DNA of 64,000 bases from Glycomyces sp. L485 (lineage in GTDB: Bacteria > Actinomycetota > Actinomycetes > Mycobacteriales > Micromonosporaceae). The stretch is taken from the NCBI RefSeq assembly GCF_022548875.1, contig NZ_JAKZEW010000004.1, forward strand, positions 139,684 through 203,683, read 5' to 3'. The translations under genes were made by a program, and so were the position numbers. Under the pieces are notes generated by a model that was not told where the DNA came from, did not search any database, and saw only the letters and a program-made list of their open reading frames with translations. This document shows, one piece after another, positions 59,388 to 64,000 of this stretch; position 1 is the first letter of the stretch, and every line of letters starts with the position of its first letter.

Positions 59388-60320
59388 CTACGCGATCGTC
59401 AGGACGATCTTCCCGCGTGTGCGGCCGGTCTGGCTCGCCTCCCAGGCTTCGGCGGCGCGGTCCAGGGGGAATGTCGCCGTTACGGGGACGGTCAGCCGCT
59501 TCGCCTCGATGAGGTCGGTGAGCGTCCGCAGGTCGTCGGCGTTGGGCTCGACGAAGACGTACTTGCCGCCCTTCTCTCGGACGGCCGGGTCGGCGATCGA
59601 GACGACCCGGCCGGGGTCGGCGCCGGCTTCGATGGACAGGTCGACCTCTCCCCTGCCGACGGCGTCCAGTGCCGAGTCGATGCCGTCCGGAGCGAGCCCG
59701 CGCAAGCGTTCCAGCAGGCCGTTGCCGTATTCGACCGGTTCGACTCCGAGGGAGAGGAGGTAGTCGTGGTTGCTGGTGGAGGCCGTGCCGATGACTCGCG
59801 CGCCGCGGGCCTTGGCGATCTGCACGGCGACCGATCCGACCCCGCCGGCGGCGGCGTGGACGAGGACCGTGTCGCCCTGTTTGACGCGGACGGCGTCGAG
59901 GGATTGGAGGGCGGTTAGCCCCACAAGCGGCAGCGCGGCGGCGGTCTCCCAGTCGACGACGTCTGGCTTGGGCGCGATCATGCCCGGTTCGGCGACCGTG
60001 TACTCGGCGTAGGTGCCCCACTTGACCACCGGACGGCGCACGTAGCCGAGCACGTCGTCGCCGACCCGACAGCCGGTCACCGCGGAGCCGGTCTCGACGA
60101 TCGTCCCGGCGGCGTCCCAACCAGGGATGAGCGGAAACTCACCGGGCAGGAACGAGTCGAGGTATCCGGCCCCGACCTTCCAGTCGACGGGGTTCACGGA
60201 GGTCGCCTTGAGAGCTATGAGCACCTCGTTCGGGCCGTGAGGCGGCTCGGGAACGTCGGTCGACTCGAGGTCCTGGATCCCGCCGTAGCGGGGCAATACG
60301 ACTGCTTTCATACCGAACAT
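59388..60320 (-). CDS. Zinc-independent alcohol dehydrogenase/quinone oxidoreductase-like protein (MDR family)
   Basis: This protein of about 310 residues belongs to the medium-chain dehydrogenase family. The GroES-like N-terminal part has KATSVNPVDWKVGAG, and the Rossmann motif is AAAGGVGSVAVQIAKA. No catalytic or structural zinc Cys cluster is present, so it resembles NADPH:quinone oxidoreductases. Starts at 60311 (MKAVVLPRY), 60320 and 60344 are all possible, and no clear ribosome site decides. Substrate unknown. Confidence 0.85.
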   Translation of the reverse strand: MFGMKAVVLPRYGGIQDLESTDVPEPPHGPNEVLIALKATSVNPVDWKVGAGYLDSFLPGEFPLIPGWDAAGTIVETGSAVTGCRVGDDVLGYVRRPVVKWGTYAEYTVAEPGMIAPKPDVVDWETAAALPLVGLTALQSLDAVRVKQGDTVLVHAAAGGVGSVAVQIAKARGARVIGTASTSNHDYLLSLGVEPVEYGNGLLERLRGLAPDGIDSALDAVGRGEVDLSIEAGADPGRVVSIADPAVREKGGKYVFVEPNADDLRTLTDLIEAKRLTVPVTATFPLDRAAEAWEASQTGRTRGKIVLTIA

Positions 60321-60422
60321 GACATCACGGATCGCCCGTCCCATCAAGGGATCGAGATCATGGCGTCATCGTCTCGGCATCGCGCTGCCGTCTGCCGGCG
60401 CCGCCCGGAACCGAAGGAAGCA

Positions 60423-60464
60423 GGCCGGGGTCCGGCGGAGCTGCGCTCCGCCCGGACCCCGGCC
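60423..60464 (-). terminator. Strong hairpin terminator after secG
   Basis: A stem of about 19 bp (GGCCGGGGTCCG, one bulged base, then GCGGAGC, with its complement) surrounds a 3-nt loop, 17 bp past the secG stop. It separates the gap-pgk-tpiA-secG run from the dehydrogenase gene. Confidence 0.8.
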
Positions 60465-60480
60465 TTGAAGTCTGAGGTCG

Positions 60481-60729
60481 CTAGACCAGTGCTCGCAAGA
60501 GCAGGCCGTAGGCGATTACGCAGGCGAACCAGATGACGCCGACGCCGATCGTGATGCGGGTGAGGTTCCGCTCGGCCACCGAGGAACCGGAGGCCACCGA
60601 CGACATGCCGCCGCCGAACATGCTCGACAGGCCGCCGCCCTTGCCCTTGTGCAGCAGCACCAGCAGGATCAGCGCGCCACTGGTCACGAGCAGAAGGATC
60701 AGCAGGGCGTAAATCAGTACCGTCATCAT
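60481..60729 (-). CDS. secG: SecG, protein translocase subunit
   Basis: This 82-residue protein has two membrane helices (about 3-25 and 58-80) joined by the Gly-rich loop LHKGKGGGLSSMFGGG typical of SecG. It aids SecYEG protein export. ATG codons at 60729 and 60726 are equivalent. It follows tpiA on the same strand, with a long hairpin between them. Confidence 0.95.
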   Translation of the reverse strand: MMTVLIYALLILLLVTSGALILLVLLHKGKGGGLSSMFGGGMSSVASGSSVAERNLTRITIGVGVIWFACVIAYGLLLRALV

Positions 60730-60825
60730 CGGCGATCGGATGTCCTCTCCAACACTTCGAACGCCCTAGAACAGGGCGCCCGGGCCCGAGTCTAACTCAG
60801 AGGTTGTTCCGGTCACGGAACAGGT

Positions 60826-60857
60826 AGGGCCGCCGTACAACGTTGTACGGCGGCCCT
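60826..60857 (-). terminator. 32-bp perfect palindrome between tpiA and secG
   Basis: AGGGCCGCCGTACAAC meets its own complement without a spacer, so as RNA it forms a long hairpin just 13 bp past the tpiA stop. It probably terminates or attenuates transcription before secG. No T-tract follows. Confidence 0.65.
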
Positions 60858-60869
60858 GGTCTGCGTTCC

Positions 60870-61655
60870 CTAGGCGTTCGCGTGCTCCGGGAACCGAACG
60901 ATCTTGGCGAACTCCTCGGCGTCGAGGCTCGCACCTCCGACGAGAGCGCCGTCGATGTCCGGCTTGACCATGATCTGGGCGATGTTGGCCGACTTGACCG
61001 AACCTCCGTAGAGGATCCGAACCCGGTCGGCGACAGCGCCGAACTTCTCGGCCAGCGCCGCGCGCAGCGCGCCGATGACCTCCTGGGCGTCGTCCGGGGT
61101 CGCGGTGCGGCCCGTCCCGATCGCCCAGACCGGCTCGTAGGCCACGACGACCTTGCCGAGTTCCTCCTCGGTCAGCCCGTCCACGGCGGCCAGCAGTTGG
61201 CTCACCGTGTGCGGCACGTGGTTCCCGGACTCGCGGACGTCCAGTGCCTCGCCCACGCACAGGATCGGGCTGATCCCGTTGTTGAGCGCCTGGCGGACCT
61301 TCGCGGCCACCAGTTCGTCGCCCTCTTCGTGGTACTGCCGGCGCTCGGAGTGGCCGACGGCCACGTACGAGCAGCCGAGCTTGGCCAGCATCGAGGCGGC
61401 GATCTCGCCGGTGTAGGCGCCGGACGGGTGCGCGGACACATCCTGGGCACCGTAGCCGACGGTGAGCTTGTCGCCGTCGACGAGCGTCTGCACGCTGCGG
61501 ATGTCGACGAACGGCGGCAGGACGACGGTCTCGACCGCTTCGAGCTGGTCGCGGGAGAGGCTGAAGGCCAGCTTCTGCACCAGTGCGATCGCTTCGAGGT
61601 GGTTGAGGTTCATCTTCCAGTTGCCGGCGATGAGCGGCTTGCGGGTCTCAGACAT
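60870..61655 (-). CDS. tpiA: Triosephosphate isomerase
   Basis: This is a 261-residue TIM barrel. The catalytic set is N12 and K14 in GNWKMN, H102 in VGHSERR, and E174 in [11 protein letters not shown]. It abuts pgk with no intergenic base. Confidence 0.98.
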   Translation of the reverse strand: MSETRKPLIAGNWKMNLNHLEAIALVQKLAFSLSRDQLEAVETVVLPPFVDIRSVQTLVDGDKLTVGYGAQDVSAHPSGAYTGEIAASMLAKLGCSYVAVGHSERRQYHEEGDELVAAKVRQALNNGISPILCVGEALDVRESGNHVPHTVSQLLAAVDGLTEEELGKVVVAYEPVWAIGTGRTATPDDAQEVIGALRAALAEKFGAVADRVRILYGGSVKSANIAQIMVKPDIDGALVGGASLDAEEFAKIVRFPEHANA

Positions 61656-62852
61656 TTAGTCCTCCAGTGCGTCCAGGCCGGGCAGGGTCTTGCCTTCGAG
61701 GTATTCGAGGCTGGCGCCCCCGCCGGTGGAGATGTGGCTGAAGCCGTCTTCGGGCAGGCCGAGCGTGCGGACCGCGGCGGCGGAGTCGCCGCCGCCGACC
61801 ACGCTGAACGCGTCGGAGTCCACCAGGGCCCGCGCGACGGTCTTGGTGCCGGCCGCGTAGTCGGGGAACTCGAAGACGCCCATCGGGCCGTTCCAGAACA
61901 CAGTGTCGGCCTCGCCGATGCGCTGCGCGAACAGCTGGGCCGACTCGGGGCCGATGTCCAGGCCCATGCGGTCGGCCGGGATGGCGGAGACCGGCACCTC
62001 GAGCGGCTCGGCGTCGGCGGCGAACTCGGCGGCGGTGACGGCGTCCACCGGCAGCAGCAGTTCGACGCCCAATTCGGCGGCGCGATCGAGGTAGGTCTTG
62101 CAGGTGCCGATCTGGTCCTTCTCCAGCAGTGATGAACCGACTTCGTAGCCTTCGGCCGCGAGGAAGGTGAACATCATGCCGCCGCCGACGATCAGCGTGT
62201 CGACCTTGTCGAGCAGGTTGTCGATGACGGCGAGCTTGTCGGAGACCTTGGCGCCGCCGAGGACCACCACGTACGGCTTCTCGGGGTCGCCGGTGAGCTT
62301 CGAGAGGACCTCGACCTCTTTGGCGATGAGCCAGCCCGCATAGTGCGGGAGGACCTTCGCGACGTCGTAGACGGAAGCGTGCTTTCGGTGCACGGCGCCG
62401 AAGGCGTCGTCGACGTAGACGTCGCCGAAGGCGGCCAACTGGCCGGCGAATTCGGCGCGCTCGGTGTCGTCCTTGCTGGTCTCGCCCTTGTTGAAGCGCA
62501 GGTTCTCCAGCAGCAGCACATCGCCGTCGCCTTGGGCGACGGCCTTGGCTTCGGCGTCCTCGCCGACGGTGTCGGCCGCGAAGGCGACTTCGAGGCCCAA
62601 GACCTCGCCCAGCCGCTGCGCGACGGGGGCCAGCGAGAACGCCGGGTCCGGCTCGCCCTTCGGGCGGCCCAGGTGCGAGCACACCACGACGCGGGCGCCG
62701 GCCTCGGCGAGGGCCTTGACGGTGGGCGCGACGGCGCGGATGCGGCCGTCGTCGGTGATGTTCTTGCCGTCGAGAGGAACGTTGAGGTCGGCGCGCACGA
62801 GTACGCGCCGACCGTTGACGCCCTCCTTCAGGAGTTCGTCGAGTGTCTTCAT
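61656..62852 (-). CDS. pgk: Phosphoglycerate kinase
   Basis: This 398-residue kinase has the N-terminal signature [27 protein letters not shown], and the nucleotide loop [11 protein letters not shown] near the C-terminus. It lies 7 bp after gap and is part of gap-pgk-tpiA. Confidence 0.98.
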   Translation of the reverse strand: MKTLDELLKEGVNGRRVLVRADLNVPLDGKNITDDGRIRAVAPTVKALAEAGARVVVCSHLGRPKGEPDPAFSLAPVAQRLGEVLGLEVAFAADTVGEDAEAKAVAQGDGDVLLLENLRFNKGETSKDDTERAEFAGQLAAFGDVYVDDAFGAVHRKHASVYDVAKVLPHYAGWLIAKEVEVLSKLTGDPEKPYVVVLGGAKVSDKLAVIDNLLDKVDTLIVGGGMMFTFLAAEGYEVGSSLLEKDQIGTCKTYLDRAAELGVELLLPVDAVTAAEFAADAEPLEVPVSAIPADRMGLDIGPESAQLFAQRIGEADTVFWNGPMGVFEFPDYAAGTKTVARALVDSDAFSVVGGGDSAAAVRTLGLPEDGFSHISTGGGASLEYLEGKTLPGLDALED

Positions 62853-62859
62853 GAGTTGA

Positions 62860-63873
<1,014 letters not shown>

Positions 63874-64000
63874 CTAGAACAGAAAACGAAAATATCTGAC
63901 TGAGACCAGAGGCGGTCTCGGACGCGATCCATTCAGCCACAGTGCGACGGTGGAACAGATCGCTGTTCGGCCTCGTCGCCGAGCACTCTACGACCCTACC

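Overview
The window is high-GC chromosomal DNA from an actinomycete. The evidence is an RbpA homologue, OpcA next to zwf, the SufR-SufBD-Rieske-SufCSU-SufT operon, an acVLRF1-type release factor, MurT/GatD, and many GTG starts. Several genes have start codons only 5-8 nt behind a -10 hexamer, as in leaderless actinobacterial transcripts. Genus and species cannot be fixed from the sequence alone. No tRNA, rRNA, CRISPR array, insertion sequence or phage gene was recognised.

Region 1 (1-12,800) is mostly minus strand. It holds the start of a secreted protein, a short prepilin peptidase, uvrA, a secreted SH3/glucosaminidase cell-wall hydrolase, typA on the plus strand, a PAC2-family gene, and the beginning of the division and cell-wall (dcw) cluster: mraZ, rsmH, an ftsL-like gene and ftsI. 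The cluster stops after ftsI, because murE, murF, mraY and the rest are not here. Divergent from mraZ is murT-gatD, which amidates lipid II. Next come a GH42 beta-galactosidase behind a ROK/XylR-like operator and a small NADP-binding oxidoreductase.

Region 2 (17,500-25,920) is an Fe-S cluster assembly operon, sufR-sufB-sufD-Rieske ferredoxin-sufC-sufS-sufU-sufT, ending in a translationally coupled Vms1-like release factor. It is divergent from ctaA (heme A synthase).

Region 3 (25,920-49,250) looks like an accessory block between ctaA and ctaB, which are commonly close neighbours in actinomycetes. It carries an ADP-ribosylglycohydrolase, a phospholipase-D-like protein and a malic enzyme. Its main content is a 19-kb minus-strand operon: four large DUF4132 proteins in tandem, then a MoxR-type AAA+ ATPase, a DUF5682 protein, a VWA protein and a SWIM zinc-finger protein. 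The order matches the uncharacterised E. coli yehI-yehL-yehM-yehP-yehQ set. The amplification to four diverged DUF4132 paralogues, one lacking a block of about 220 residues, is the most unusual thing in the window.

Region 4 (49,260-63,860) is central carbon metabolism: ctaB, then tkt-tal-pgi-zwf-opcA-pgl (pentose phosphate pathway, plus strand), rbpA, an alcohol-dehydrogenase-like gene, and gap-pgk-tpiA-secG (minus strand). Clear hairpin terminators separate several of these units.
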